64,000 bases of DNA from Symbiodinium natans (GCA_905221605.1 CAJNDS010001114.1:635045-699044), one strand, 5' to 3'. Shown: positions 20,550-30,669, numbered from the stretch's first letter. Numbers and translations: made by a program. Notes: generated by a model from the letters alone, not told the origin.

Positions 20550-21310
20550 TGTTGTTTGCTCTTATGCTGGGGGCCAGGTGGCTCGAGTGCCTTCAAGCTC
20601 GGGAGGATAGATGTAGAACCTGCCTCTTACAGCTTCTGACCCCAACAAAACCTCAAGAAGTCTTCGGGGGCTTACGATCAATTGTTATCTTGGCAGTCGC
20701 GCACAAATTTGCCGCGATGTTGCTTGAAGGCTTCCGAAAGCTCTCGTGCAGCGCAGATCGGTTGAAAATGATGACCGTATCCATAATGTATCAACAATGA
20801 GCAGAAAGCTCTTCTTGAGCATCAGAGTCCATTCGCACAAACTTGACTTTGTTGCCATTCGAGGAAGCTTTTGAGCTGTTGTGCAACTAAACGAAAGCAA
20901 CTTTAACTAACAAAATGGTGCGAGCACTCGACACCGCAGCGCTTCAAAAAGCACTTTGCTTTGGAAAAATCAATGTTTCTCTTCAAAAAGTTGATTTTTT
21001 ATGGGCTTTTGCAGCTCTTGAGCTGTTGTGCCACGAAACCAATTGCAGCTTTTGCTCGGAAAAAACACCATTTTTCAAAACTCCGGAAAAAGCACAGAAC
21101 ATGGTCCTTCAAAAAATGTGCCTCAAGCCGCGACCAAGACTCTAGATGTTGATCCTGAAATGACTTTTTTAAAGCTGACCAGACGCGCCAAGCAGCAAAA
21201 CAACATCATCAAGTCAAGATGCACCAAGACGGACCAACAAACAAAACAACCGCAACTTCAAGGATTTAGCAACTATTCCATGATTCACTACCAGAGAAAA
21301 ATCTAATTCA
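20550..21310. other. lower-GC region with repeated GAGCTGTTGTGC
   Basis: No heptamers. GAGCTGTTGTGC occurs at 20873 and 21020 in similar contexts. Several 60-80 codon frames on both strands (plus 20915 reads VDFLWAFAALELLC). Unassigned; possibly an old duplicated element. Confidence 0.4.
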
Positions 21311-21344
21311 TGATCAGGTTTTGCTGCTACGACAAGCTGAACCT

Positions 21345-21424
21345 AGGTTTCCATCCGGGCAAAGTGGATCGAGCCTGTTGTGTTGTGACCCAAGACAACC
21401 CGAATCTGCTTTTCCACTTCTAGT
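21345..21424 (-). CDS. exon candidate, EVEKQIRVVLGHNTTGSIHF
   Basis: Frame EVEKQIRVVLGHNTTGSIHF then ARMET and a stop. Purine-first codons in 18 of 25. Acceptor CGAAGACTAG is weak. Could be a terminal exon. Confidence 0.65.
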
Positions 21425-21679
21425 CTTCGTAAGAATGGGTATGCGGGGTTTGGTTTTTGGGGTTCTCGCATCTTGGAGTTGGGGTGGTTTTCTGGTTGGG
21501 TGGTGAGGGATCGAAAGGACCAGGGCTTCCTATGGCTGCCGGACCCGTGGAACGGAAAGGCCAAAACTCCCTCAACCAACACCTTGAATCTTAACTAAGG
21601 CCTCAAACTCCCACACTCTTCGAACCCTTAAGGGGCCTCCCACACCAACACCCAGTGCCGCAGTGCGGACGTCGGAAAC

Positions 21680-21737
21680 CTGCTCCAGGAAGCCTGAGTT
21701 GACCCATGACGCGTAGGTTTTGCGGCGGCTTAGGACG
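21680..21737 (-). CDS. exon candidate, RRKTYASWVNSGFLEQ
   Basis: GGTCGCTTTCGTCTTCAG acceptor, one base then VLSRRKTYASWVNSGFLEQ, closing GAGCAG|GTTTCC. Consistent composition and strong acceptor. Confidence 0.8.
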
Positions 21738-21862
21738 CTGAAGACGAAAGCGACCCCAAGGCACACCGTTCGGAAGTACCTCAATCCTCGCAAGCCGCTC
21801 TCTTCTCCGACCCCAGCAAAGATGCCTGTTCACCATGATCGCCATAACCCTTTCAAACTCAC

Positions 21863-21902
21863 AGGGGCAACCTCACACGGATTCTTGCGGCAGAAGTGGC
21901 TG
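21863..21902 (-). CDS. exon candidate, SHFCRKNPCEVAP
   Basis: CTTGGTCTTTGTCCGCAG acceptor, one base then 13 codons, closing GCCCCT|GTGAGT. 40 nt. Two cysteines (C-x4-C). Confidence 0.7.
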
Positions 21903-21955
21903 CTGCGGACAAAGACCAAGATCAACCTCGGCGCTTAAATGCTCCTCCCTTTCAC

Positions 21956-21995
21956 CGGCTCCCCCTCGGAGTTAAGGACTTTGCGAAGCGTCATC
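21956..21995 (-). CDS. exon candidate, MTLRKVLNSEGEP
   Basis: AACTTAG|G acceptor, one base then 13 codons, closing GAGCCG|GTGAAA. 40 nt, same size and phase as 21863-21902; only 53 bp separate them. Confidence 0.7.
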
Positions 21996-22094
21996 CTAAG
22001 TTGCAGCTTCGATTCAGACCTTCAGCCTTAAGGGCTTGCCCGCATATGTAGCATATCAAAGGCCTCCCTGGCTCCGCATCATGCGGTGGCTTTT

Positions 22095-22207
22095 TTTAGG
22101 GTTTAGGGTTTAGGGTTCAGGGTTTAGGGCTTAGGGTTTAGGGTTTAGGGATTAGGGCTTAGGGTTTAGGGCTTAGGGCTTAGGGCTTAGGGCTTAGGGC
22201 TTAGGGT
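22095..22207. repeat. TTTAGGG/CTTAGGG tract
   Basis: Ends in six consecutive CTTAGGG units. Confidence 0.95.
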
Positions 22208-22222
22208 TCCAGATTCCGACAC

Positions 22223-22250
22223 CAGGTGGCCAGCTGTCATGGATGTCATG
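22223..22250 (-). CDS. micro-exon candidate, MTSMTAGHL
   Basis: CCTTGCAG acceptor, CTG|GTGTCG end, 28 nt. Could also be chance. Confidence 0.4.
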
Positions 22251-22380
22251 CTGCAAGGTTTTTTGCCACTGCGGTGTGTAGGGTCAGGGTTCGGAAGCTC
22301 AGCCTCTCCTTTCCTCTGAAGCCTCCTCGGAGCGCTTGAGGCACCTTGAGCAACGGCTTCCTACCTCCATTGTTTTGAGA

Positions 22381-22411
<31 letters not shown>

Positions 22412-22430
22412 TAGAGAGAGAAAGAGAGAG
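22381..22430. repeat. (GA)n microsatellite
   Basis: Imperfect GA run followed by TTTAGGG-type units to 22497. Confidence 0.95.
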
Positions 22431-22517
22431 TTTAAGGTTTAGGGTTTTCGGGTGTTAGGGTTTAGGGTTTGGGGTTTAGGGTTTTAGGGTTTAGGGGACT
22501 TCCGGAGTCAAGTCCAC

Positions 22518-22582
22518 TCGAAGGGCCCCGGCAGTCCCACGAGGTGTCCCGTCTCCAGGAGCACCAGCTCCTCCTCATAGGC
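22518..22582 (-). CDS. exon candidate between tracts, AYEEELVLLETGHLVGLPG
   Basis: Pyrimidine-rich lead CCCCCCTGTGTCTTCCCCAA, acceptor CGGAG|G, 21 codons plus two bases, donor GTGGAC. 26 of 32 third positions in the open frame are G or C. Sandwiched by heptamer tracts at 22434-22497 and 22616-22692. Confidence 0.85.
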
Positions 22583-22615
22583 CTCCGCCGGGATTGGGGA
22601 AGACACAGGGGGGAT

Positions 22616-22692
22616 CTAGGGTTTAGGGTTCAGGGTTCGGGGTTTAGGGTTTAGGGTTTAGGGTCTAGGGTTTAGGGTTTAGGGTTTAGGGA
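22616..22692. repeat. TTTAGGG tract
   Basis: Ten heptamers with TTCAGGG and TTCGGGG variants. Confidence 0.9.
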
Positions 22693-22736
22693 CGCAAGCC
22701 TGAAACTGAACCCTGGAATTGCTTCCCGGAGCCGAC

Positions 22737-22782
22737 CATGTTCGACGGGATCAGGAGCTGCTTGAACTGCGAGCACGCCAGC
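22737..22782 (-). CDS. exon candidate, LACSQFKQLLIPSNM
   Basis: TTACTAG|G acceptor, one base then CTG GCG TGC TCG CAG TTC AAG CAG CTC CTG ATC CCG TCG AAC ATG, donor GTCGGC. All 15 third positions are G or C. Confidence 0.75.
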
Positions 22783-22818
22783 CTAGTAATTGCTTAAGAA
22801 CCCCCAAAAAATTTAAAA

Positions 22819-22858
<40 letters not shown>
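22819..22858. repeat. (TA)n microsatellite
   Basis: TATATA run of about 36 bases. Confidence 0.95.
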
Positions 22859-22860
<2 letters not shown>

Positions 22861-22939
22861 CCTTATAAGGGCAATAGAGGGATAGAGGGATGACTATTTT
22901 TGGTTTTTTTGGGGTTCTTTAGCAAATAGTGGAGGCTGC

Positions 22940-23030
22940 AGCTCCGGATCCCCTTTTTGTTGCTTGACTGGCTCTGCCTCTCACGATCCTCCTGCCGATT
23001 CGGAAGCAATATGTTCCAGATGGGCCCTGA
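22940..23030 (-). CDS. exon candidate, GPIWNILLPNRQEDRERQSQ
   Basis: GGTTCAG|GGCCC acceptor, open to 22863. Charged QEDRERQSQSSNKKG segment. End not defined. Confidence 0.55.
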
Positions 23031-23099
23031 ACCTTGCAAGTCCCAAAAACTCAGCATCCCGGACTCAAGACCTCGAAATTCAGAAGCCCCAGAAAACGA

Positions 23100-23330
23100 A
23101 ATGAACCCTTGACTCAGGTTCACAGTTCTCCCCTCCTGCGGTTGTGCTTCCGCCGGCGCATGCATTAACGCCGCCAGCCATGGTTGCTGGCTTTGGCAAG
23201 GAGTTGAAAAGCAAAGGGACGAAGCCTTTAAGCACATCAGGATGTGAGGTGTGCAGACATAGAGGACCATTGAAGTCCCCAAAGAAAGCTTCAAAATTCA
23301 CGATCCGCAGGCCAGTCCCCTTGTCCTCCC
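23100..23330 (-). CDS. coding stretch, RIVNFEAFFGDFNGPLCLH
   Basis: A long natural-looking frame: GLRIVNFEAFFGDFNGPLCL, HTSHPDVLKGFVPLLFNSLP, KPATMAGGVNACAGGSTTAGG. Unusually long for this locus. A plus-strand frame of 98 codons overlaps but has poorer composition. Family not recognised. Confidence 0.65.
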
Positions 23331-23795
23331 CTCGGGGCTCATTACTTGACGGCACCCTGCTTTGCAGGGTCTGTCGGCTCTCTGCCATATCTACCACTGG
23401 GCTTAGTTTAGCGATCTGGTGGAAAGGGCCTAGATTCTAGATGTTAAGGCTCTGATTCTGGGATTTAGATTTTTTGCATGTAGAACTTGGAGATCTTGAT
23501 GATTCGTGTGGGAGCTTTCTACCTGGGGCAACAACGACGGTGTGCAGGACAAGCGATCTGATCAGGACGAGAGTTTGGGTGCAACGCGTGTGTTTCGGGA
23601 TTCGGGCTGCACACGCTTTACGATCCTACACTCCTAAACTGCCTAAACTTTTCTGGACCCGAAGCCCAAGAAGCAAAGCGCTAAATTCGACTGTGTTTAA
23701 ACAATAGACCCTTAAACGCGGCTTTGGGCTGAAACTCTGAGGTTTCAGCCTAGGCTCTGGGTCTCTAAGCGATCAGGGCTCCGGTGTGCTCTCAC

Positions 23796-23864
23796 CGGCC
23801 CGCTCGCGGATGTCATCAAAGTTCACCTGGCTGACGACCTTCTTCCTGACAAAGGGTGCTTTAA
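23796..23864 (-). CDS. exon, KAPFVRKKVVSQVNFDDIRE
   Basis: ATTCTTGCACCCGCAG acceptor, two bases, 22 codons, one base, then GTGAGA donor: exactly 69 nt. Basic VRKKVV followed by FDDIRERA. Both splice sites and codon pattern agree; among the best single exons. Family unknown. Confidence 0.88.
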
Positions 23865-23971
23865 CTGCGGGTGCAAGAATCTTGGACGGCCTGGGGGCTG
23901 TAAACCTACAGAACCTACCCCGACCAGACCCCGACCTACTGTACCCCCAAGATGCCTACAATCCAAATCGC

Positions 23972-24056
23972 CGGCAATAGGGTGCGCTGTGAAGCACTTG
24001 ACTGCCTTGACCTTCTCGATGTTACTAGACTTCTTGGCCCTCTTAGCCCAGGTCAT
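23972..24056 (-). CDS. exon candidate, Lys-rich KRAKKSSNIEKVKAVKCF
   Basis: Frame from ATG at 24056: MTWAKRAKKSSNIEKVKAVK then CFTAHPIA, closing before GCGATT (GC donor). Probably directly precedes the 23796-23864 exon (107-bp gap). Confidence 0.75.
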
Positions 24057-24060
24057 TAAA

Positions 24061-24125
24061 GACAGTCGAGGCGGTCGAGGCCGTCAAAGCGGTCAAACAT
24101 GATCATGACTGTCGAAGTGGTCAAA
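24061..24125. repeat. 9-bp GTCGAGGCG repeat
   Basis: Seven imperfect units; minus frame reads FDRFDGLDRLD. Confidence 0.75.
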
Positions 24126-24507
24126 AGAAGCTGTAGGTTTTCGGGCCTGGGGGGGCCTAGTTTAGGCCTTCTTGAAAGTCAGGCTGGATCTTGCTGACTG
24201 TCTTGGTCTAGGTGCAAGATTCTCGAGTTGCCCCAAGGTGTTCTCCACAACTGCTACTCAGAGAAGGCGGTTCAGGATTGAGGGTGTAAAGGCCTACTTT
24301 AAGGGTTGGAGGCTTGGGGTGTCTTTGGTGTTCGGTGCTAGACCGGTCCCACGAAGTGGAACATCCTTAAATCTCCGGCAGCACGCTTTCAAGGCCCCTT
24401 GAGCCACACAAGTCAAGCCTCAAGCTCTTCCCACCACCTCCCCCCCCTCCCCCGCATCATTTCAAAGCCACCAAAACTTTCAAGCCTTTGCGAGCCAGGC
24501 CACTCAC

Positions 24508-24540
24508 GTTTCGACAGGGGGCGTCTGGGGGCCGAGAGGC
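24508..24540 (-). CDS. exon candidate with GTGAGT donor
   Basis: GCGCAG|GCC acceptor, ASRPPDAPCRN, closing CGAAAC|GTGAGT. 33 nt; frame open upstream (RTAVVAQ). Confidence 0.6.
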
Positions 24541-25262
24541 CTGCGCCACTACAGCAGTTCTGGGGGGCGAAGGTCGGGAGGTCCTAATGGCTGTCTCGGG
24601 GTATCGAGCTGGAAAGAAGGTACCGAGGTCTTACGGCATGTGGGCGTTTTGCTGGTTCTCTGGTAGTTTCCAAAGTCGTTGGATGAGATTGTGGGCACTC
24701 CTGATGCTGCACCCTTCGCACCCCCAAATCCAAAGATGAATGGGGTGAGAGCCCGGAGAGTTCCATTAGGCCTTTTGAGACTTGACAGTTTTGTGCTGCA
24801 TTTTCAAAGTCGAAAGCCCATCATGGAGATTGAAGCCTATCCTCGTGCCGAAACCCGCGAACGTTGGGGGTTGTTCAAGGCGAGACTGCTGGAAGCCCCG
24901 AAGCTTCTGAGCAATAGAGGGTTAGGACCAAGATTGCGGTTGAGGGTTTAGGCCTTGGGGCTTCGTTGTCGGGTCTTGCGGGTCATCCTTTGTAGAGGTT
25001 GGGGCCAAGGAACACAAGGTCGCCTGGCTACTGCAAGATGTCTTTGGGCACAACAGCAGCGTTTACAGGTGTGACCCTGAATCCTCAACCCTCAACTTAT
25101 GCACTGTGTATACCTTCACTCCGAGACCGAGCCGTCTTCGGCAACAAAGCAGGTAGGTCTCCACTACACATCCGTCGAATGAGCCCAAAACCCCACCGGA
25201 GACCAGAGCCTCAAGCCTCTGCGTGCGGCATTTCGGGTTCAGGGTGCGGGATTTTGACGAGC

Positions 25263-25311
25263 CTGGCGTCCGTGTGGCAAACAAGGCCCCAAAGGGGTCG
25301 TCCGCGGACTC
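25263..25311 (-). CDS. exon, ESADDPFGALFATRTP
   Basis: CTTCTGCTGCTGCAG|G acceptor, 16 codons plus G, CCAG|GCTCG (GC donor). Good codon bias. Family unknown. Confidence 0.8.
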
Positions 25312-25391
25312 CTGCAGCAGCAGAAGCATTGCAAGCCTGCAGGCCTAATCCCGACACCCAGAACGTAATTCATGGGTAGCGCGCAAGGCAG

Positions 25392-25637
25392 CTAAAGGGG
25401 TGGCTTCAGATGCCAGCTTGCTTTGCAAACCACTCTGCGCATGTGCGGCTCGCTGATATATGTGGAATGAGAATGTTTGCAAACAGTGGTGATTAGCAGT
25501 TCGGCTGTGGCACTATCATGCACCTTGCTGGGTTGTGGGTTTAGGAGGATGCGCGGGGCCGCTGCTAGGGGCGATTGCGCAGATCCACTTTCCATGGGGC
25601 GTAAAATCACGGCTCGTGGGTAGATGGCAGGCACCAC
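25392..25637 (-). CDS. possible 81-codon frame
   Basis: MVPAIYPRAVILRPMESGSA to a stop at 25392, Ser/Ala/Pro-rich, 36 of 66 codons purine-first. No splice evidence. Confidence 0.35.
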   Translation of the reverse strand: MVPAIYPRAVILRPMESGSAQSPLAAAPRILLNPQPSKVHDSATAELLITTVCKHSHSTYISEPHMRRVVCKASWHLKPPL

Positions 25638-25834
25638 AAGAGGTCAAGAGATGCCATGGGTCATAGAGTGGCCATTATGGGGCGCTACGTGCTACAGGCA
25701 TAATCTTAACCTCCCTGAAAACTGTGCTGCTATCTGAGGGGCTGGGGAGGTAGGGCCCTGAGGTGCTAACGCCCAGCCCTGGGCCTTGACAAACCACCCT
25801 CCTAACTCCTAACCCCCAGCCACCCCAACTCCAC

Positions 25835-25862
25835 CTTCGGCGGCTCGAGCGTCTTGGCCAGC
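25835..25862 (-). CDS. micro-exon candidate, LAKTLEPPK
   Basis: GTACCAAG|G acceptor, one base then nine codons, AAG|GTGGAG donor. Frame continues open as VELGWLG, so the true end may be at about 25813. Confidence 0.65.
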
Positions 25863-26176
25863 CTTGGTACCAGTAACTAACCATCCAGCGCGTAGTAAAG
25901 GAGCCTAAACACCCCAAAGCGCCCGCCCTGACGCCCAAAAGCCTCAACCCATTCTCAACCCCTCTCAACCCCGCGGGGCTGAAGCAGGGGGTACAGACAA
26001 GGCGTGCTGGCTGAGGGCTCTCAGGGCTCCATGTTGCAAGGGTCTCAAGCCCTACCACCTGTTAATGGGGTCGGGGTTACGGGACGTAGTCCCGTAATCC
26101 AGCATATGAAGCCGCAAGGCTCGGAAGTCAGCACCCAGGCAGCAGAGATTTCCAACAAAAACCTTAGACTTTGCTT

Positions 26177-26255
26177 TCAGTGAATGCAGTGACTTGCACT
26201 GGCAAGCAGCAGCTTCGCCAAATTGCGCACGGTGGAGTCCTGGAGCTGCCGGACC
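26177..26255 (-). CDS. terminal exon candidate, VRQLQDSTVRNLAKLLLAS
   Basis: AAGCCCTAG|G acceptor, then VRQLQDSTVRNLAKLLLASA, SHCIH and a stop. Helical, compatible with an ARM/HEAT helix. If the stop is used, this closes a minus-strand gene. Confidence 0.7.
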
Positions 26256-26577
26256 CTAGGGCTTTTAAGGGACTCCATAGGGCAGCTCTATCGTGCTGTA
26301 GTAAACTGCAATGCCAGGAAAAAGGGGGGTGGGGGAGGGTCTGGGAGGGTGGGGGTGGGGAGTCCGCTAAGCTTAGGGTTTGGGGACTTGACCCTTGTTT
26401 GGTTGAACTGAAAGCCATGTGAACTCCCGAGAGAACCCTACAAGCCCGTGGGCTGTTGCCGCCGTAGACTACTTTGCGCACTGCAATTGACAACGCTTCT
26501 GCTACTACTGCCTTTTTAAGAAGGAGTCGTTCTGGTAAATAGCTGCGGTGATACCCATGAACCTTCTCAGTCTAGGG

Positions 26578-26620
26578 CTTAGGGCATGTAGGGCACTTAG
26601 GGCACTTAGGGCACTTAGGG
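26578..26620. repeat. 9-bp GGGCACTTA repeat
   Basis: Three to four units derived from AGGGC text. Confidence 0.8.
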
Positions 26621-26713
26621 CTCTCACCTCCTCTCCCTATACCCTCTGCATCCAAAGCCCGTGTCCTGGTGAGAGGAGAGCCTCTGGGCGGCCTCGCGGC
26701 CCCCCAGCTTTAC

Positions 26714-26755
26714 CTGGGATTTTGTTGCTTCTTCATATTTAATTTGTACAAGTGG
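26714..26755 (-). CDS. exon, PLVQIKYEEATKSQ
   Basis: CCCCGAAG acceptor after a C-rich lead, exactly 14 codons, closing TCCCAG|GTAAAG, a consensus donor. Every codon from AAA TAT GAA GAA GCA ACA AAA fits. Confidence 0.8.
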
Positions 26756-27074
26756 CTTCGGGGCTACTTTAAGGGGGACTTCAGGAGGCGCCAAGAGGAG
26801 AGCTTTGAAGCCGAGAGCTGCGGGGCGTTTCATTCTTCAGGGCATCTTCGGTCTTCGGTCCTAGCCCTTGTGGGCCTCAGAGCCATGGGGATCTCTGCCC
26901 TGAGACTGCACTCCTTGGCGGATCTTGAAGCCACAGTTGCTCGGCATCCGCCTTCAACAAACCGTCTGAAAGCGCATCGCTTGCAACCCCTCAACCCTAA
27001 CCCCTAACCCCCAAACCCTGAACCCTACACCCAAAAGTTCATGTGCGAGGTCCGCTTGGGGGCCATGTCACTAC

Positions 27075-27130
27075 ATGGCTCTTGATCGCGGTGTCGATGG
27101 ACATGTTGTGGAGCAGCCCACAGGTCGCCA
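27075..27130 (-). CDS. ARM-like exon, ATCGLLHNMSIDTAIKSH
   Basis: GCCCAGGCAG acceptor, two bases plus 18 codons, AGCCAT|GTAGTG donor. ATCGLLHNMS-(x)7-K fits the A-C-x-L-x-N-L-S helix 3 consensus of armadillo repeats. Member of the minus-strand ARM series. Confidence 0.85.
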
Positions 27131-27161
27131 CTGCCTGGGCTGGGCTTTACGGGGGTACAGT

Positions 27162-27232
27162 ATTAGGGTTTAGGGTTTAGGGTTTAGGATTTAGGGTTTA
27201 GGGTTTAGGGTTTAGGGTTTAGGGTTTAGGTT
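27162..27232. repeat. TTTAGGG tract
   Basis: Ten heptamers, directly before dispersed-element copy 3. Confidence 0.95.
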
Positions 27233-27237
27233 TGAAC

Positions 27238-27290
27238 GATTTGGGGGTTTCCGAAAACAAGCTTTTGGGGGGTCCCTCTGAGGGGATTCT
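27238..27290 (+). repeat. dispersed element, copy 3
   Basis: TTTGGGGGTTTCCGAAAACA, then GGGGGGTCCCTCTGAGGGG. Diverged after the first 16 bases. Confidence 0.6.
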
Positions 27291-27296
27291 ATGCTA

Positions 27297-27449
27297 TTAC
27301 TTGGGGAGTAAAACGTGCTTCATGCTTTTCAACGGACTTCCTTCGGATATAGTTCTGCCGCAGGCTAGCTTCTCTGCCACCGGCTTGCTCAACATGTGCA
27401 GATTACTTTCGGCCAGCCGAGTAAAGGCACAATTTGTTGAACGCACTAC
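27297..27449 (-). CDS. terminal exon candidate, LAESNLHMLSKPVAEKLACG
   Basis: Open for 51 codons to TAA; 28 of 46 codons purine-first. A plus frame (DIVLPQASFSATGLLNMC) overlaps and is nearly as good, so strand is uncertain. Confidence 0.5.
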   Translation of the reverse strand, partial: VVRSTNCAFTRLAESNLHMLSKPVAEKLACGRTISEGSPLKSMKHVLLPK

Positions 27450-28154
27450 AACTCATGCGATTCTGTTACAATCTCGGCGCTAAGTTCATGAGTCAAACCC
27501 CTCCGACCCTCAACCGTCTCGGCTGAAGTGGTTTAACGCTCATTTCCGCAGAACCTTTTCAAGCTCCGCAACAACTCGAGCCCCAAAATCACACTGCAAA
27601 CCTCCATGCCACGGTGCTAGCTCGGCATCTGGAGAAGCCTGCACGAAGGTTCGCATGCAAAGTGTTCTGTCTGAGGGCTGGACGATTCAGGGCTTAGGGT
27701 TGTCAAAAGTCAGCCAGGAACTCCTTGCAAATTGTTGTTGCTCCAGTGGGTGCATGGCACCTGCCATATAGTCAAACGTCCCCCCCCCCTAAGCCTAAAG
27801 CCCTACACGCGTCTTTTAGCAGGTAGGCCCAGACTCGAACCCTCGACCCCCACGTTAACACACCGGCCCGACATGCAGGGTTGTGAGCTTATATAGGCGC
27901 CAATAGCATCTCACGTACTTGTGAGGCTTCGAACCACCGAAGAATCTGAAAACGAACCCTCGCCCACCTCAACCGCGGGCGCCACGCCCTCCGCCACCTC
28001 CTCGCTCGGGGGCGGCGGCCCTGCGCAGATTGCAGCAACGGAGCTCCGACCCGAAATGGGTTTTGGGTCTTAAAGTTTGGAGTTTAGGGCTGGCCCTCGT
28101 GCTTAAAAGCAGCAGAACCCCCCCCAAATCGGAAAAGCTTATTTGGGGCCTCAC

Positions 28155-28240
28155 CATCCGGCATCTGGAAACCAGCAACCTGACACCTAAAAGGACGGGA
28201 GGAGCACTCGTTCTTTTCTTCCCAGTAATCGAAGGTCGCT
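28155..28240 (-). CDS. exon, ATFDYWEEKNECSSRPFRCQ
   Basis: CCAGAACAG acceptor, one base then ATFDYWEEKNECSSRPFRCQ and VAGFQMPD, closing GATG|GTGAGG. 86 nt. Two Cys; acidic/aromatic. An internal TTTTAG|GTG could be an alternative acceptor. Confidence 0.78.
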
Positions 28241-28713
28241 CTGTTCTGGGAGCATTTTGTTCCTCGATGCGGGCGACACTTAGACGATCCTGGCACTTGA
28301 AAGTTCATGTGCGATTCAACTAGGGCTAGAAGTTCCTGACGAAAGGATATAACCTGGATTCTCCGAACGCCGTAATTTAAGAAGTTTTGCCGCGACTCGA
28401 CTTAACTGCCAGCATTCGCTACCCATGAACTTTCAAGCACCTTGGACCCCCGTTCGCTGATAGACCGCATCTACAGCCAATTCTAAACCCCAAATTCAAC
28501 CCAAAGTTGAAAGGCGTAGGGTGCGGTTGAAGGCCATCTTTCCATGCGAGCTTGAGGAAGCATGGTGCTGTGATAACTTTGCTTCGTTAAGGAGGTGAGT
28601 GGGGTCGCGGATGATGGTTGCATCACCGGGTATTTATGCTGATCTCACAGATACGGGGCATACTTGCTTCCGTGACAGTGCTATCTCGCCACCGGCCCTG
28701 GTCCCTCTCCCAC

Positions 28714-28759
28714 CTTCCGGCGCCAAGGCCTGGAAGGCCAGCTCCAGGCAGCCAGCTTC
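28714..28759 (-). CDS. ARM-like exon, EAGCLELAFQALAPE
   Basis: GGGGTCAG|GAA acceptor and CGGAAG|GTGGGA donor, 15 codons plus G. EAGCLELAFQALA fits the (E/A)-A-G-G-(I/L)-E-L-x-x-x-A-M linker and helix 1-2 of ARM repeats seen at 34474. A TTTAGGG tract lies 18 bp upstream (minus sense). Confidence 0.88.
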
Positions 28760-28777
28760 CTGACCCCAATAAACCCT

Positions 28778-28896
28778 TTAGGGTTTAGGGTTTGGAGTTT
28801 AGGGTTTAGGGTTTAGGGTGTAGGGTTTAGGGTTTAGGGTTTAGGGTTTAGGGTTTAGGGTTTAGGGTTTAGGGTTTAGGGTTTAGGGTTTAGGGT
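28778..28896. repeat. TTTAGGG tract
   Basis: About 17 heptamers with one TTTGGAG and one TGTAGGG unit. Confidence 0.97.
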
Positions 28897-29143
28897 ATGT
28901 TTGAATCGTTTTGGGCCGCCGTCTGGGGTCTCGGGTTGGGGTCTGGGAGCGCAGAGTTATCACGGGGCCTCTTCGTACCGAGGGGCATGGACCCTCCAGA
29001 ACTTCAAGCTTCGGGGTCTGGGTCTGGGTTTTGGGGGTGCAACTCTCGGGTCTCTAAGGTTTAGGGGGATAAGAGCAGACCTGTTGATTTGAGTTCAGGA
29101 TTGCGGGGGTGATCCAGGGCTAATCGCACGTGCCACAGACTAG

Positions 29144-29914
29144 ATGACCAGGAGCAATGCACTGTTCAGGACAGCCCAAGAGACCCGGGACCGGACATTG
29201 AAACAGAGTGCTGAGGCCTTGAGCGCTTCATGGCCTCTTCGCACATCGCTTAAGAGTCGAGGGGCCTCTCTTGAATATAGCTCACTGCGAGATCGTCGTA
29301 TGCCAGTTCATATGTGTGTTTGGCTGCAATAACTTTCGCAGATTATCGCTCCATTCGCGACACGGTCGCAGCCACGTTGCTTTCTGGCTTAAATCCATTT
29401 TGTATAAGACTAAAGACTGGGTCCTTTAGATCAACCCTGGACACTCCATGCCGCAAGCACCTCACAGAGCTACCTGGAACCATGATTCAGGGACTCTTGA
29501 AAATAGAGGTTTGGGTACTTGCTGTAAGAGGAGCTGAGGACCCAAAAGCACGAAGCTTCTCGAACTTCCGGCCAACTCAAAACCACTCCATTTGCGCAAA
29601 GCGACGAAGATGCGCAGCTTGTTCTCCTTGGGCGTTAAGGGTGAGGATGCTCAAGGGCACAAGCTTCTGTTGAGTGATTGCTTGATCTGAGTTCAGGTAG
29701 GCCCACAGAGCTAGGGGATAGGTTCCTATGGTTGATGAGCCTACACAAGAACCCTGGAAGTCAAGTACATGCGCTCAGAAAATCCCATCTTCTCATGCGT
29801 GAGGGCCGGACCAAGTTCTCTCGAGGCAGGGATCCTTATAACTGGCGATTAGGCAGGAAGCATCCCCGAACCAGCCGGGCAGAGCCTTTCGAGGCCTCTC
29901 GCGCAAAACGCTAG
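29144..29914 (+). CDS. possible coding stretch of three staggered frames
   Basis: Three plus-strand frames follow each other: 29144-29332 (MTRSNALFRTAQETRDRTLK), 29314-29673 (SIRDTVAATLLSGLNPFCIR) and 29678-29914. Composition is lower in GC and lacks heptamers. The minus strand also has a 50-codon frame. Could be a decayed intronless gene. Confidence 0.4.
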
Positions 29915-30033
29915 GACACATGCAGAACATTCACAGCTCCCTCGCCCACGACTTTCCAAATACCCTCGACTCAAAAAACCTCTCGAGCCTGAAGCCCCAG
30001 AGCCTACCAACCATCAACCCTCTTCCCCGCCCC

Positions 30034-30092
30034 CTAAACCCTAAACCCCAAACCCCAAACCCTAAACCCCAAACCCTAAAGCCTAAACACAC
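30034..30092. repeat. CCCTAAA/CCCCAAA tract
   Basis: Alternating CCCTAAA and CCCCAAA units. Confidence 0.9.
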
Positions 30093-30112
30093 CCTTAGTC
30101 CCGTCCGGGCGC

Positions 30113-30203
30113 CGGGTGCTTCGATGCGAGGTGGCAGAGGGCACCCAAAGCCTGCTCATCCGAGCCCTCCGAAAGACCTTTTATCAAACGTCTCACAATG
30201 GCC
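30113..30203 (-). CDS. ARM-like exon between opposed tracts
   Basis: GGTTATGAG|G acceptor, one base then AIVRRLIKGLSEGSDEQALG and ALCHLASKH, GC-type donor near CACCCG|GCGCCC. SDEQALGALCHLAS matches the Q-x-x-A-x-x-A-L-x-N-L-A helix 3 of ARM repeats. CCCTAAA units lie on one side, TTTAGGG on the other. Confidence 0.85.
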
Positions 30204-30231
30204 CTCATAACCAGCCTAACCTCTTTGGGCT

Positions 30232-30363
30232 TCGGGTTCAGGGTTTAGGGTTTAGGGTTTAGGGTTTAGGGTTTAGGGTTTAGGGTTTAGGGTTTAGGGT
30301 TCAGGGTTTAGGGTTTAGGTTTTAGGGTTTAGGGTTTAGGGTTCAGGGTTTAGGGTTTAGGGT
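30232..30363. repeat. TTTAGGG tract
   Basis: About 18 heptamers with TTCAGGG variants. Confidence 0.97.
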
Positions 30364-30620
30364 CTCGGATATTTAGGGATGTGGGGGGGATCTATCTCGG
30401 AGAGCTTCTTGAGCTCCGGCTGCCTGGAGCCGCACCCCCTGCGTCCCCAAATGAAATCGAAGCCACAACATGAAAAGAACGAAGTGGTCCCAAGAAACAC
30501 CTCCAACATCGGGTCTCACGTACGAAGCTGGGGGCCATGGTGTAAGAAGGGATATGAACAAAAAAGCACCGGCATGGCATGCCCGAGCCTCCGTAGAAAG
30601 GCCTACGTTGCCCGAAAGTC

Positions 30621-30669
30621 CTCCAGCATCTGGAGCATGGATTTTGAGGCAGTGTGTTCAGCATGCAAC
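30621..30669 (-). CDS. exon, LHAEHTASKSMLQMLE
   Basis: CTCACAAG|G acceptor, one base then 16 codons, CTGGAG|GACTTT (GA donor). Amphipathic helix consistent with the ARM series. Confidence 0.75.

Noticed and set aside
24679-24951. Plus frame MEIEAYPRAETRERWGLF
   Set aside because: Minus frame (KLRGFQQSRLEQPPTFAGFG) is of equal quality and neither has clear splice sites.
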